A stretch of 64,000 nucleotides of DNA. Source: Chelonoidis abingdonii (taxonomy: Eukaryota; Chordata; Testudines; Testudinidae). The notes beneath the pieces were generated by a model, which saw only the letters and a program-made list of their open reading frames with translations, did no database searches and was not told the DNA's origin. The translations under genes and the position numbers were made by a program. The stretch covers positions 22,843,228 to 22,907,227 of the forward strand of contig NC_133778.1 in assembly GCF_003597395.2 (NCBI RefSeq), given 5' to 3'. Positions 33,656 to 46,019 of the stretch are shown here, piece by piece. Each line of letters starts with the position of its first letter. Position 1 is the stretch's first letter.

Positions 33656-34306
33656 AGGGTGCCAACTTTCTAATTGCACAAAACAACACTCTTGCCCTGC
33701 CCCAGCCTCAAAGTACCACCCTGCCCTGCCCTTTCTCTGAGGCCTCACCCCCTGCTCACTCCACCCCTCTCCCTCTGTCACTCGCTGTGCCCCACCTTCA
33801 CTTTCACTGAGCTGGGACAGGAATTGGGGTACGGAAGGGCGTGAGGGCTCCAGTTGGGGGTGCAGGCTCCAGGGTGGGGCCAAAAATGAGGGGCTCTGGG
33901 CTGGGGGAGGGGTGCAGGAAGGGGTAGAGGCTCTGGCTTAGGTGTGGTCTCTGGGGTGAGGCCAGGGATGAGGCGTTTGGGGTGCAGGAGGGGGCTCTGG
34001 GCTGGGGCAGGCTGTTGGGGTACAGGAGAGGGTGCAGGCTCTGGGAGGGGGTTCCAACATGGGGCAGGAAGTTGGGGTGCTGGAAGGGTTTTTGAGTTCC
34101 TGGCCAATGGGAGCTGCGGAGCCAGTTCTGGGGGCGGGGGCAGTGCCAGGGGCTGCAGGGACATGCCAGCCACTTCCAGGAACCAAGTGGAGCCAGGGAG
34201 CCTGCCTTAGCCCTGCTATGACGTTGACCAGACTTTTAACAGCTTGGTCAGCACTGCTGACCAGAGTTGCCAGGGTGCCTTTTTAAACTGGTGTTCCAGC
34301 AACCCT
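33656..34306. mobile_element. G-rich DNA transposon, non-autonomous
   Basis: Starts 'agggtgccaactttctaatt' and ends 'ttccagcaaccct', a short inverted terminus of AGGGTTGC type. The interior is C-rich on the left ('ctcaccccctgctcactcca') and then G-rich with a loose 'ggggtgcaggctctggg' unit repeated. A related fragment is at 27090. No transposase; overlapping open frames up to 131 codons are low-complexity Pro/Gly/Ser. Confidence 0.65.
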
Positions 34307-34365
34307 ATCTGGGAACACAAGCGCTCCCTTCCAGACCTCTGCAGGCCTTGATTTTTCTATACAGG

Positions 34366-35267
34366 TGTCATAACTATAAAGGGAAGGGAACAGCTCTCCA
34401 GTGTACAGTACTATAAAATCCCTCATGGCCAGAGACACCAAAATCCTTTTACTTGTAAAGGATTAAAAAGTTCAGGAAACCTGGCTGACACCTGACCCAA
34501 AGGACCAATAAGGGGACAAGATACTTTCAAATCTTGGTGGGGGGAAGGCTTTTGTCTGTGCTCTTTGTTTTGGGGGTTGTTCACTCTTGGGACTAAGAGG
34601 GACCAGACATCAATCCAGGCTCTCCAAATCTTTCTGAATCAGTCTCTCATGTTTCAAACCTGTTGTAACAGCCGGCAAGGCGTGTTAGTGCTTATTTTTG
34701 TTTTTCTCAACTTGTAATGTTCCTTTTTGCTGAGAGGATTTTACCTCTGTTTGCTGTAACTTTGAACCTAAGCTAGAGGGATTCCTCTGGTCTATAGGAA
34801 TCTGATTACCCTGTAAAGTTTTTCCATCCTGATTTTACAGAGATGATTTTCACCTTTCTTTCTTTAATTAAAAGCTTTCTTTTAAGAACCTGATTGATTT
34901 TCCTTGTTTAAGATCCAAGGGGATTGGATCTGGACTCACCGGAATGTAGGGAAAGGGGGGATGGTTAAATTCTCCTTGTGTTAAGATCCAAGGGGTTGGA
35001 TCAATGTTTACCAGGAACTTGGTGAAAAAGCCTCTCAAGGTTACCCAGGGAGGGGAAGGTTTTGGGGGGAAAGAGCGTGTTCCAGACACTGAGGAATCTG
35101 GATGGTGGCGGCGAACCCAGATCTAAGCTGGTAGTTAAGCTGGTAGTTAAGCTTAGAAGTGTTTATGCAGGTCCCCACATCTGTACCCTAAAGTTTAGAG
35201 TGGGGGAGGAACCCACAGGTCCCCACATCTGTACCCTAAAGTTTAGAGTGGGGGAGGAACCTTGACA
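34366..35267 (+). mobile_element. solo LTR, perfect 5-bp TSD, internal duplications
   Basis: Same family as 22370-23199: begins 'tgtcataactataaaggga' and ends 'gaggaaccttgaca'. The target duplicate is 'acagg' at 34361-34365 and 35268-35272. It is 902 bases because of added tandem units: an exact 46-base repeat of period 48 at 35168-35263, a doubled 'gctggtagttaa' at about 35127, and a repeated 'agatccaaggggattggatc' block at about 34911 and 34984. No internal region survives. Confidence 0.92.
35168..35263. repeat. 48-bp tandem duplication in LTR
   Basis: Two units starting 'caggtccccacatctgtacc' are identical over about 46 bases. The identity implies a recent slip or an assembly doubling. 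The other two LTRs have one copy. Confidence 0.85.
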
Positions 35268-35272
35268 ACAGG

Positions 35273-37416
35273 TTAGTGACAGGCACATATCAACCCCTGA
35301 GCATCATAACATGCTTTCTAGAGTCTAATCTTAACTCACAAGACATCCCCCTCAGAGTAGCTTATCCCATGTCCTTTCCCCAGCATTTTCAACCAGTTTT
35401 GCTGAGTTTTCTGTTGTTCTTACAGACTGAAGAAATATCTGGGGGTTCATCTATTGATCAGAATTTTGCTCAGACTGTCAATGGGCATCCATTATGAACC
35501 ATACAATCCATAATTTGCACATGACCAGCCAGACTGAAATAAACATCTCTTTCCCCCTGCCTGTCAGGTGTATGTAAACTATCTTTCAGTGACTTGCCTC
35601 AACTCACAGACCTAGAGAACATAATTTTAGTATACATTAATAATTTCATATATTTTCCATACTTACATCTCACAGTAATTATGATAACCAGCGTAACACA
35701 GGCTTTCATTAGAGACCTTCCATGACATTCTTTAGTGGACTAGTATATAGACGCCAGATACCGGGGATCTCTGTAACGCTTCTGTATCTCTGTGCCCTCT
35801 ACCAGTTGGCATCAAGAGGTCTTGGATCACAATCCCATTGTGCTGGGTGTTGTCTCCTTTCAGTTTGTACAATCCCTGTCCTGGAGGGCTTTCCATTGAT
35901 CCTATTAGTAGAATTCCTATTAAAAACGTACTTAATAAAAGGAAATGTTTAAGGTCACTCACTGTATACATTTGCTTATCAGTTATGTTGCCATCAGATA
36001 GTAACTGTCTGTTAAATATAATTTCAGTGCATTATTGGGAGTCTTTATGTATAACCATTTAATTTAAAATTAAGTCTCTATAACAGTAGTTTTCTTGTCC
36101 CCTAGTACCAGAAAAATAGTTTATTTGTTTTAGACATTTGCAGTCTCAGCCAGGGGTCATTTTCAAATTGAACTACAAAAAGAGTTTGTAAAAACGAAAG
36201 TAAATGTAATTGCAAAATTGAGTCTATCAAGATGTGCAGTTCTCTGGCTAATCTTATCAAACTCCATTCAGCTGTAATCTCCCCTGGAAGCAAAGCAAAG
36301 CGGGGCAAGATGAGGGAATTATTTGTTTAAAGCTCCTTTAAGTTTTCCACTCTCGTGTATTCTAAACAAAAGGTTCAAGGTCCCAGTGGAAAGAGTAACA
36401 AAGCCATCAAGACTTCATCAAGAAGTGTGAGTCCCCTGCATTTTCCCATGAATCCACTCTCCTTAGACAAACTAGCCCGATGATGATGAACTGTGGGAGT
36501 GAAATGTCCTGACTCATTTGTAACTACTGCTGAAGCTCTGTGGGGATGTGCAGCTGAGACGGTCTCACAGCAAGAGCTAATTTGAGGAGGAGGTTGTGTT
36601 ATTGCCATTCTCAGCAGTCTCCATACACCGTGCACAGCACTTGTGGTAAATTTAACATCTGTAGTAGATCATCCAGAAAAATGTTAAACTTTTTATTTAA
36701 TTAACAAGATCAAAAAATTAACTGAACCTGCATTTGGTTCATAGCTTCTGATGACATTCCACATTGTCAATTTAACCCTTTCCAGCACCAGGTAATTTTT
36801 CTGCTTAGAATTAATCATCAAAACAAGACTAGTGAGACCAGAGCAGATCTACAAGGAGAGCAGAAAGGCCTCTCCCAATAACTAGAACCATCTTACTATG
36901 GTCTGAGGCCAACTGGCATCATTTATTCAAGTGCTGTTGTTTCAAGTAAACGGCTGCGTCAATGAGGTTTTATGAAGTTAACAAGAGACTTCCACTCTTC
37001 TTAGCCTGCATGTGTCAAACAAATGGACAAGGATCTACAGCATTTATTCCTTTTTTCCCCTCCATTTAGATAAAAATACCTTCTAAATATCATAACCAAG
37101 GAAAGAGATAGAGAATTGCCGGACAGTTGCCAAGGGTCCCACCATACTGAATGCCCCTGATTGACAGCTACATACACTGAGCATGTTGGCAACACAGGAC
37201 AGAGTTCAAGGGGTGCAACTTGACAGAGGATGGGTGAAGACTTTAGAGAGAGGCATGAGATCTGCAGCAGGCCAAAGAACAACCATGCAATCCAGACGGA
37301 TATAAGGGGAGAATACCACTGCACATGTCCTTCTCCTCCATGATTAGGGTCAGCCCCTCAGTTGAGGATGGGTTTGGTCAGCCCCTCATGTAGGTGTACA
37401 ACCAAGAGCCCTGTCT
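35273..37416. other. unassigned DNA
   Basis: No repeat family or exon recognised. Short open frames on both strands at 35722-36062 and 37001-37324 show no domain. Confidence 0.5.
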
Positions 37417-37424
37417 GATACAGG

Positions 37425-37860
37425 CAGGACCGGCGCTAGGGTTTCTGGCGCCCTAGGCGCCGGGCCATTTCGCCGCCCCGTGCACGGGTCTCGCGGCATG
37501 CCTGCGGCAGGTCCACCGGAGCCGCGGGACCGGCAGACTGTCCGCAGATACGACTGCGGCAGCTCCACCGGAGCCGCCTGCCGCCCCCCCGAAGAAATGC
37601 CGGCGCCCCAGGGAAAGCGCCGGCCCTGGGCGGCTCCCTGATGGGGGGGGGGGCGCCCTGGGTTGCCGCGGCGGCACCCTGACCCGGGGGACACCTTGGG
37701 CTGCCGGCTGCAGGCAGCTGCTGCCGCCGGCAGCTCAGCCCCTCCAGCAGCAGCGGCTGCAACCATTTAAAAATTTTGGGGGGGTGCCACTTTTTGGCGC
37801 CTCCAAATCTTGGCGCCCTAGGCAACCGCCTAGTTCGCCTAAATGGTTGCACCGGCCCTG
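37425..37860. mobile_element. CpG-rich hAT element
   Basis: The ends are 'caggaccggcgctagggttt' and 'aatggttgcaccggccctg'; the right end in reverse complement is CAGGGCCGGTGCAACC. Just inside both ends lies 'ggcgccctagg'. The flanking 8-mers 'gatacagg' and 'gatgcagg' match at 7 of 8 positions. The interior is very GC- and CpG-rich with mirrored 'ccaccggagccg' units and would look like a CpG island to a composition scan. No transposase. Confidence 0.88.
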
Positions 37861-37868
37861 GATGCAGG

Positions 37869-40300
37869 TAAGGGTCAGGCAGAATTACAGCCCCAGTGCT
37901 CTGAGAAGTGCAGGGATTGTTCCCTCCCCATCTGCTGGGGGACACACAGTCCCTCAAAGAGTGTGAGTGAAAAGGCAGGGCCATGGCTCCATCTCGTCAC
38001 AGCCAGCAGAGCTGCTATCTATGCTTACTGTGGGCTATGGCTAGTTGGCGTCATCAGGTTGTGCCTGTGGGGAGACTTGCCGAATGGAAGGCAGCTTGAC
38101 AAGAGCTAGTGGGTCTTCCACTTCACACTGCTGGCCAGCCTTTTGGAGATGAGGCACCTCAGAGATAAACTGTACTTCCAAGGAAAGGGAACAAATATGG
38201 CCCTATACCGTAATCTGACTTTCCTATTACTGCCCTCAATGTTCTCGAGGGAATGGCAAGACGGGGACTTTACAGTTTTCTGGTCTAAAGTGGCTTTACT
38301 GTAACTACTGTTTACTGTACTCAGTAGCTGCCTTCCTTTAATTGCATTTACTGCAAATTTTGAACACAGAATGCTTCTGAACACTGCTTCCTGCAGAGGA
38401 AACATCTTTTAGATGGAATCTAGCCTCTTACGACCTGAAAGTTAAATTCAGCATCTGAGCTTAGATACCTAAGAGACCCTGTACCACAGAAAGAAACAGC
38501 CTATAGAAGAGACCTATACTGGCAATTTAAAAACAGACAAGTATTTCTCAGACAGCTATTAATGCTTTATTTACTCAGTTAAGCATATGCCGCTGGGCAT
38601 CCAACTTGGAAACTGATATAAACACAATTTGTTAACGAACATAGTTTATAAAAATTGATTGCAATGAAATTGCACAGGTGTGACAGAGTAGAATTTGGCT
38701 CACTGTCAGTTAGGTTTAACAAAGGCTCTGCAACTCCACGGGGCTGTTTTACAGGAAATGCTGCCCATGGCTTTCTACTTCTCTTATAAATTCACCTTCC
38801 TCTTCCAGCCATATATATAGCTTTCCTGAAGGGCCAGATTCACTGGTATGGCACAGATGCTTTCTGTGCCCTGGCAGTACTGGATATTTGAGGATTCCCT
38901 CTGGGTAGGGGAACACTGGTTGATGTACAATCACTATAGCTGTTCTGCCAGCACCCACTTCACAGAGCATGGCCATGGAAAAAGAGGCCTGGCCATGCAA
39001 TCCCTCCACTAAGCTGCTCCAATGCCCGCTCTGAATCACCAGTGCAAGACGGAGGCATCTTCAGGCTGGACAAGTGGTAGGATAGCCATAGGATCAGATA
39101 AGCCAAGTTCCTTCGCGCAAGAATGGAGCAGAGAAGCCTGGAGAATCTGTCCCAGTGTCTCTAAATATTCTTATTCACATGAACACCGATGATCTTTGCA
39201 TGGACTTCAGTGGGAATGGGAACAGGCTCCTTATATTCACCTGAAGAATCATATTTCCCCAATGTCTGGAGTATCATGATGAAAAGCCACTTCAGTAATC
39301 CCCAATATTTACTTACAAACCATAAGTCCTTTACGCAGAACATAAACTGCATACTATATTCTTAAAGAAGTCAAGAAGTTCCTTTTCAAAAAAGAAAATT
39401 TGGTTTTGGAGTAAAAAAGTAACACAACTTTCTTAGTACTGTGCAGTAGAAGCAATTAGAAATACACTGGGAAAATACTGCGGCTCAGTATTCCAGCGAG
39501 TGTAAACTGATGAAGTTTAACTGAGTTACAACTAACAAAATAAAGAGAGGTAGCAGAAAGACAATTTTTAAAAACATATATTTATAAAATATTTATTTGA
39601 AGTTGGGGGGGAGAACTCCTACTTCCCCATCTAAGCCTCCACGCTTCTCAATTCTGATTTTCAAACAAGCAACCTGCGATACAAGGCCAACAAGAAAAAA
39701 GTCAATGCCAATGAAATCTGCAGTGAATTATTCCTTTCACTTCTAGCTGAGATAAAATTTACAAGTTCCGTTCTTGTAACAATTACTGTGATTTCTCTTC
39801 AGTTGATCCATTATCACTTTTTAATGACCTGTTCTTATTACAAGACACATTTTTCCCCATGTTTAAATGTGTAAGGTAAGAGGCAAGCAATAAATATTTC
39901 AGCAACTACAAGGCTGCTTCTTGAAAAGCGGATATATTACACGACTCCTTGGAGATGCAGAACCTAAAATCCACTCCTTGACTGAACGTGTTTCTAATAA
40001 GCTGTTTCTTGTTGCTCAGAACAGTAGAGTGACAACAGGAAAATCTTGAAGAATATCAGATCAAAACAGGAAGAGTTTTCTTTACCACAAACTACCTCAC
40101 CACACAAGCTGTTCAAAAAGAAAAAAGCGATCAGAAGAACTTCACTTACTAAAGAGAAACACTAATCTGCCAACATCAGAAGTCAGAGTAAATTGAACTC
40201 CATAGCAATTTTGGTGAAAAGAGGGTTTAAAATGCTCTGTGACTCTTGAGTGAGTGGCTGTCACGGTAACAAAATATTTTGATAGATACACCGAGATTCA
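37869..40300. other. unassigned DNA
   Basis: No family recognised. The open frames at 38106-38405 and 38749-39039 (minus strand) have no recognisable motif. Confidence 0.5.
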
Positions 40301-42599
40301 GCAAGGGCCAGATCCCCTCCACCCAAAGTCACGTTGAGTAAGACCTTACTCCACAAGCTGTCCCATTGATTTCAACAGGACTTGTCAACTGGCCTAAGCT
40401 TGCATCTCCCTTTTTTGATAACTCCAAAACAACAACACAACATAAACCTAAAGTTCATCCCCCCATTTTGGGCATTCCTAAGATTCCCTTCTAGTGGCAC
40501 CCTCTGTCCAAGCTGTCTAGTCCCCTCTAGCTCAGAGAGACACTTCTGCCGTTTTCTATCATAACTGGAGCTAATGGGACACATTTGTGAACACGACTCA
40601 GCTGTTTTTGCCATGAATTTTGTGGCAGAGTTTTACCACTTCACCCAAGGGTAACTCCATGGAAGAATGCTGCACATTCCTATAGAGTTCTCAAGACTGC
40701 CTCCTTGTTCCAGATCCTATTGTTGTTTAAAGCATAAATTTTATAAATTATTATTATTTTTAAGATGACAGATTCTGTAGTTTCTAACTGGACTGTCTGA
40801 GCTCCCTCGCATTGTACTTCCATCTGAAGAGAGACAGGCATCCCAGTACATGCTCTCCCTTTATAGCAAGGTTCCTGCAACCAAGACAAAGTGACTTGTC
40901 TACACATTCAAAATATGACCAATGACTTCTCTCTACATCTCTCTTTTTTTCCCCCACTAAGACACCATTTCCCATTTCATCAACATCTCTTGTGAGAGAC
41001 AGCTAGGAAGTGGTCAGAACACCATACAAGCTAGCAAGGGTGCCCAGACATGACATGATTGATCCTCATCATCAGGTACTGAAATCTCCTCACAGCACTC
41101 ATTAGTGACTCAGACTCATCTTGAAGGCTCTATCCCCTGCAGGGAAGCATAACGAGTTGGTGGCAGAACACAAAGCCGGATTAGTTCTGAGCCTCAATAG
41201 ATTATAGATGTAAAAAAATTAAGCATATCCCAAGCAAAGTGATGCTATAACCAAGGTGTTTGATATCAGTTTTTTTCCTACTGGAAACATTACAAACAGA
41301 TTCTCAGACAGTGTAAATGGTCAGAGACAACTATCTGACCATTGACACCATCTGAGGATCTGGATCATAAATCCTAATTCCACTTTGTACAAAAGGATGA
41401 TACATTGCATTAGGAAGTGTCCACTTTTCGTACTGCAAGCTATTTTATTATGATATTGCCTAGGGACCTCTCTGAAACTCTACGCACCCATAGAATAAGA
41501 GAAGTCTCTTCCTCAAAGAGTTTGTTGATTAACTGGTTAAACTTATGTATGAAATTACATTAAAAAGAATTACACAAGGACACTGCATTATAATTGGTAT
41601 AGGGCATACTATCATAATTGCATTCCCACCATTCCATGCACACCACTTTTGATTCCCCCTCGACCCCGCCGAATGAGACTCACCTTTCACAAGAAAGGAC
41701 GTCTAAGGATGATACAATCTCTGTTGCAAACTGGGAGGAGAGCAATGATCATCCCTAGAATGACTATTAATTATTACTGCTGTTATGTTAGTCAGATCAC
41801 TAGATCTGCTCTGATATTCAGTACCAGAGAGGTTATCCCACAGTCTGAGATCTAACATATAGTTTCAGTATCTTTAGCTGTTAGAGAGAGCTGACACAGA
41901 GCATCATCATTTTATCCTGGAGTCCTTGTGCCTGTGTCTATATTAAGGGTTTAAAGTCATTAACTGAATTGGTGTGTGCATCTCTCAGCCACAAGTATCT
42001 CACTAATCTCAGAAACAGGAAATGAAATAAGACCATTAAAATAAATTTGTTAAGCTACTAGTCAAAGTACTGGACATTTCTTCCCAGAACCTCTGACCTC
42101 CATTTAATATCTCAGGAAAACATATTTGGGGCTTTGAGTATTCTTTCCCGAGGATAAGGTTTCCTCTACCTCTGCCCCATAACATCCTCGACCTCCATGT
42201 CACAGAAAGTTTTCCATTGGCTAAAAAAAGAAGAGACTGCAATTCCCTCCAAAGCTCAACTGATTAGTACCAATCCAATTGCCGCCTAAATGGAGCTGTG
42301 CTCACTCATCCCCTTCTCAGAAATTGAGCATATGGTCACTGCAATACACCTTGTTCTTACAAAGAGTGCTCAGGGCCCAAACTTGGAATCACACATGGCA
42401 GCGCAATGGACTGCCATTAAAACACCAACGTTTGCACTGGAGTGGATAGGTCCCACAAGCATTCAGTATAAACTTTCCCTTTACAATGCCTGTCCCAAGG
42501 ATAGTACCTGAAATTTCCTCTTATTCTGGGAGGTGCACCATTCTCTTTATGCTCCTCTTCCCAATGGTCATCTTGACAAAAGGGGCAAGCAGCCATATC
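40301..42599. other. unassigned DNA with one hairpin-type fragment
   Basis: 40305-40382 ('agatcccctccacccaaagt', 'cattgatttcaacaggactt') resembles the hairpin repeat class. The remainder shows no recognisable feature. Confidence 0.45.
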
Positions 42600-42600
42600 A

Positions 42601-42825
42601 AAGGGCTTGTCTTCATGTACTGCGCTATGGCGGCACCACTGTAGCACTTCAGTGAAGATGCTACAACACCAACAGGACAGCTTCTCCTGTCGGCATAGTT
42701 AATCCACCTCCCTGAAAGGCGGTAGCTATGCCAGTGGGAGAAGCACTGTACTGTCTACACAGGCAGCGAGGTCAGTATAATTACGTCGCTCAGCTATAGG
42801 TCTGTAGTAGAGACCTGGCCTTAGA
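42601..42825. mobile_element. MITE with GTCTACA-type termini
   Basis: The ends 'agggcttgtcttcatgtact' and 'gtagtagagacctggcct' are inverted. Inside, 'ctatggcggcaccactgtag' and 'ggtagctatgccagtgggag' belong to a palindromic interior. Retained CpGs ('ttacgtcgctcag') suggest moderate age. Confidence 0.65.
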
Positions 42826-42829
42826 CTAA

Positions 42830-44040
42830 AGGAAAGACTACTCAGTGAAAAGCGGCTATTCAGCCTCCAAGGAATTCCATTAGAGCAGATAGACATCATA
42901 CCCACTCATCTCACGATGCTGTATGGGGAGAAGAGTACAAAGGTCAGTCCCAAATCCCATTCTTATGTACAGTTCAGGGTAAGCAGCTCCAAAGACACAG
43001 GGAAGACGACAGGGAGACAATTTTAAAATCTATAATATTTGACAAAAACCTGCCCGTTTAATTCTGTACTGCAAAACAAATATCACCCCAGATTCCTTTT
43101 TATCAATAAATATTGTAGAGAAATGTTTTCCAGGCTTTCTGTGATGAAAACAAAAAGTGCTCCTGAACTCCCCTCTTTCTCAGAGAGAGAAGCCACCTCC
43201 TTAGAAGTGATGTGACAGAATCGAAACACACTAGAAATCAAAGACTGAGTGCATCAAGGCTTCTGTGGGAGAAATTTCAATTAAATGCCATTTGGGATTT
43301 GTCTTTTCTACTCCCACTTCACATTTCCCCCTACTATTAAGTGTTTGGCAGGACCATTTCCCTGTTTTAACAACACTGCAGATTTCTTTTCTTCACTGAG
43401 CACATTCTCAGGGCTGCATTTTTAACCTAGCCTCAATGGAGGTACTTTTTTCTTCATTCTACTGGCATTAGCATCAGTTTCTAATACCATCAGTAGTTCA
43501 GATCTACTCCTAATAGAATCATCTTTCTTGTTCTTTTACTCTTTCTCACGCTTGCTGTCTCTGACACACTCATTTCTGGTTCTCTGAATTAAAGTTGCAA
43601 AGAAAAGAATGTTTACTGAATCAGTTCTCTCTCTCTCTCACACACACACACAAGGTGTTAGTGCCTCATTGAGATTCCTTTTTAAAATAGTTACATCATA
43701 TGCCACTTACTATCCAATTATTTTCAGGCATATCTTTTCTGCGTAAAACCTCTCTCCAAAGTGTTGATTAGCTAAACATAGCTTGGTTTACACAGCCTTT
43801 GTTTCCAGTTTGGGACTGTTGGAGCTTCCTGAGAGTGAGCAACCAGGTGCTTAGCAGCAATCTGCATGAAACTGCGACAAGTGTTTGATGAAGGCTAGGT
43901 GAATGGTCATAACCACAAGAGGCCATAGAGAGCTTCCATGTCAACACATCTAGACAAGCCTCCACACAGAAGAGACTCAAAAACCAGAATAGCCTACAGA
44001 CATATGTAACAGGTGCATTCAGGGCTCTGACCCTTAAAAA
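42830..44040. other. unassigned DNA
   Basis: Only a (TC)n(AC)n microsatellite at about 43625-43653 was recognised. Confidence 0.5.
43625..43653. repeat. (TC)n(AC)n microsatellite
   Basis: 'tctctctctctctc' runs directly into 'acacacacacaca'. Confidence 0.9.
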
Positions 44041-44053
44041 AAAAGAAGTCAAT

Positions 44054-44340
44054 TTAAAAAACAGTAGCAGAGAATCCTGTGGCAGACTAACAGACGTTTT
44101 GGAGCATGAGCTTTCATGGTTGAATACCCACTTCGTCAGACGCAGGTAGTGGAAATTTCCAGGGGCACGTATATATATGCTAGCAAGCGAGCTAGAGATA
44201 ACGAGGTTAGTTCAATCAGGGAGGATGAGGCCCTGTTCTAGCAGTAGAGGTGTGAAAACCAAGGGAGGAGAAACTGGTTCTGTAATTGGCAAGCCATTCA
44301 CAGTCTTTGTTTAGTCCAGAGCTGATGGTGTCAAATTTGC
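44054..44340 (-). mobile_element. Penelope-like 3' end, inverted arm before the gap
   Basis: In reverse complement this is the same 3' end as at 21100-21480, including coding text for CKFDTISSGL, then 'ggtttctcctccctt' and 'ctgacgaagtgggtattcaa'. The terminal about 45 bases of the element are missing at the outer edge. The 12-mer 'ttaaaaaacagt' at 44054-44065 is repeated outside the right arm at 45281-45292. Confidence 0.85.
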
Positions 44341-45135
44341 NNNNNNNNNNNNNNNNNNNNNNNNNNNNNNNNNNNNNNNNNNNNNNNNNNNNNNNNNNNN
44401 NNNNNNNNNNNNNNNNNNNNNNNNNNNNNNNNNNNNNNNNNNNNNNNNNNNNNNNNNNNNNNNNNNNNNNNNNNNNNNNNNNNNNNNNNNNNNNNNNNNN
44501 NNNNNNNNNNNNNNNNNNNNNNNNNNNNNNNNNNNNNNNNNNNNNNNNNNNNNNNNNNNNNNNNNNNNNNNNNNNNNNNNNNNNNNNNNNNNNNNNNNNN
44601 NNNNNNNNNNNNNNNNNNNNNNNNNNNNNNNNNNNNNNNNNNNNNNNNNNNNNNNNNNNNNNNNNNNNNNNNNNNNNNNNNNNNNNNNNNNNNNNNNNNN
44701 NNNNNNNNNNNNNNNNNNNNNNNNNNNNNNNNNNNNNNNNNNNNNNNNNNNNNNNNNNNNNNNNNNNNNNNNNNNNNNNNNNNNNNNNNNNNNNNNNNNN
44801 NNNNNNNNNNNNNNNNNNNNNNNNNNNNNNNNNNNNNNNNNNNNNNNNNNNNNNNNNNNNNNNNNNNNNNNNNNNNNNNNNNNNNNNNNNNNNNNNNNNN
44901 NNNNNNNNNNNNNNNNNNNNNNNNNNNNNNNNNNNNNNNNNNNNNNNNNNNNNNNNNNNNNNNNNNNNNNNNNNNNNNNNNNNNNNNNNNNNNNNNNNNN
45001 NNNNNNNNNNNNNNNNNNNNNNNNNNNNNNNNNNNNNNNNNNNNNNNNNNNNNNNNNNNNNNNNNNNNNNNNNNNNNNNNNNNNNNNNNNNNNNNNNNNN
45101 NNNNNNNNNNNNNNNNNNNNNNNNNNNNNNNNNNN
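44341..45135. other. assembly gap, 795 N
   Basis: Undetermined bases. The length is not a round number, so it may be an estimate. Both flanks are Penelope-like sequence pointing outward, so the missing DNA is probably the body of that element. Confidence 0.99.
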
Positions 45136-45280
45136 CTGGAAATTTCCACTACCTGCGTCTGACGAAGTGGGTATTCACCCACGAAAGCTCACGCTCCAAA
45201 ACGTCTGTTAGTCTATAAGGTGCCACAGGATTCTCTGCTGCTTTTACAGATCCAGACTAACATGGCTACCCCTCTGATAC
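45136..45280 (+). mobile_element. Penelope-like 3' end after the gap
   Basis: 'ctggaaatttccactacctg', 'cgtctgacgaagtgggtatt', 'cacaggattctctgctgctt' and 'atggctacccctctgatac' give an intact 3' terminus on the plus strand. It ends at 45280, directly before the 12-bp duplicate. Confidence 0.9.
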
Positions 45281-45292
45281 TTAAAAAACAGT

Positions 45293-45702
45293 GGCTTCCA
45301 AATAGCTTATTAAAAAAACCAACAGTACTGCCCTAGCCAGCACAATGTCACTTCCAGCGCTAGGAAGGGACCTTCAAGGCAGCTGCAAGTTTTATTTTAA
45401 GGAAAATGCTCCATCATCTAGCTGACTGCTTTAAACAACAACGTTTCATCAGAGTCTCTTCTCCCATAATTGTTCACGTGAACGTCTGTCTGAACATCAG
45501 TCTCTTGAGCCATCCAATCTGAAGTAGCAAGGACTAAAAAACAATGTTCAGTAAGACGACACTGAGCTTATATCCCAAAAGCTTCCCAAGCTTACTCCGT
45601 TTCATAGGATCCTGTGCTTGGACATGCTAGGTATTTCATGGCATCAAATGCTAAAAAAAATATTTAGCATCTCCAAAACCTTGTACGAATATTGGTTGAT
45701 AT
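45293..45702. other. unassigned DNA
   Basis: No feature recognised. Confidence 0.5.
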
Positions 45703-45703
45703 T

Positions 45704-46005
45704 TAATTTTAACAGATGGGGAAACTGAGGGCCAGAAAAGTTAAGAGAGATATTTGAAAATTTGGGTTGCTAACGTTAACCACTTAAATCCATATTTGAT
45801 GTCAATGGGAGTGGTGGGCACTCTGCACCTTTTGAAAAGCCAACCACTTATTTATGTGCCCAATTTTGGCCACTTGAGTTTGAAAACTGTATCTCATGCC
45901 CCTTCCCCAAGGCCACACAATGAATCAGTATCTGAGCCAGGATTAGAATTCGGCTCCAGTCCCAGGCTTACACTCCTAGACCTCATAGCTACCCAAGATT
46001 CATAT
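45704..46005 (-). repeat. MIR-like SINE, minus strand, interrupted
   Basis: The body is at the left ('acagatggggaaactgaggg'). The head is at the right ('aaggccacacaatgaatcag', 'gagccaggattagaattcgg'). Between about 45752 and 45890 lies hairpin-type repeat sequence ('ttgatgtcaatgggagtggt', 'caccttttgaaaagcc'), apparently inserted in the SINE. Confidence 0.6.
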
Positions 46006-46019
46006 GTAACACATTAGCT

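Noticed and set aside
33778..34210. Proline- and glycine-rich open frames
   Set aside because: They lie inside the G-rich DNA transposon and have mirror frames on both strands.
37386..37984. 182-codon minus-strand frame in a CpG-rich block, possible promoter or first exon
   Set aside because: The block has hAT termini and an 8-bp target duplicate (7/8), so the GC-rich frame is transposon composition.
44286..45218. 310- and 283-codon open frames spanning the N gap
   Set aside because: They exist only because N runs are read through as unknown residues. Real residues are Penelope-like 3' end text on both flanks.
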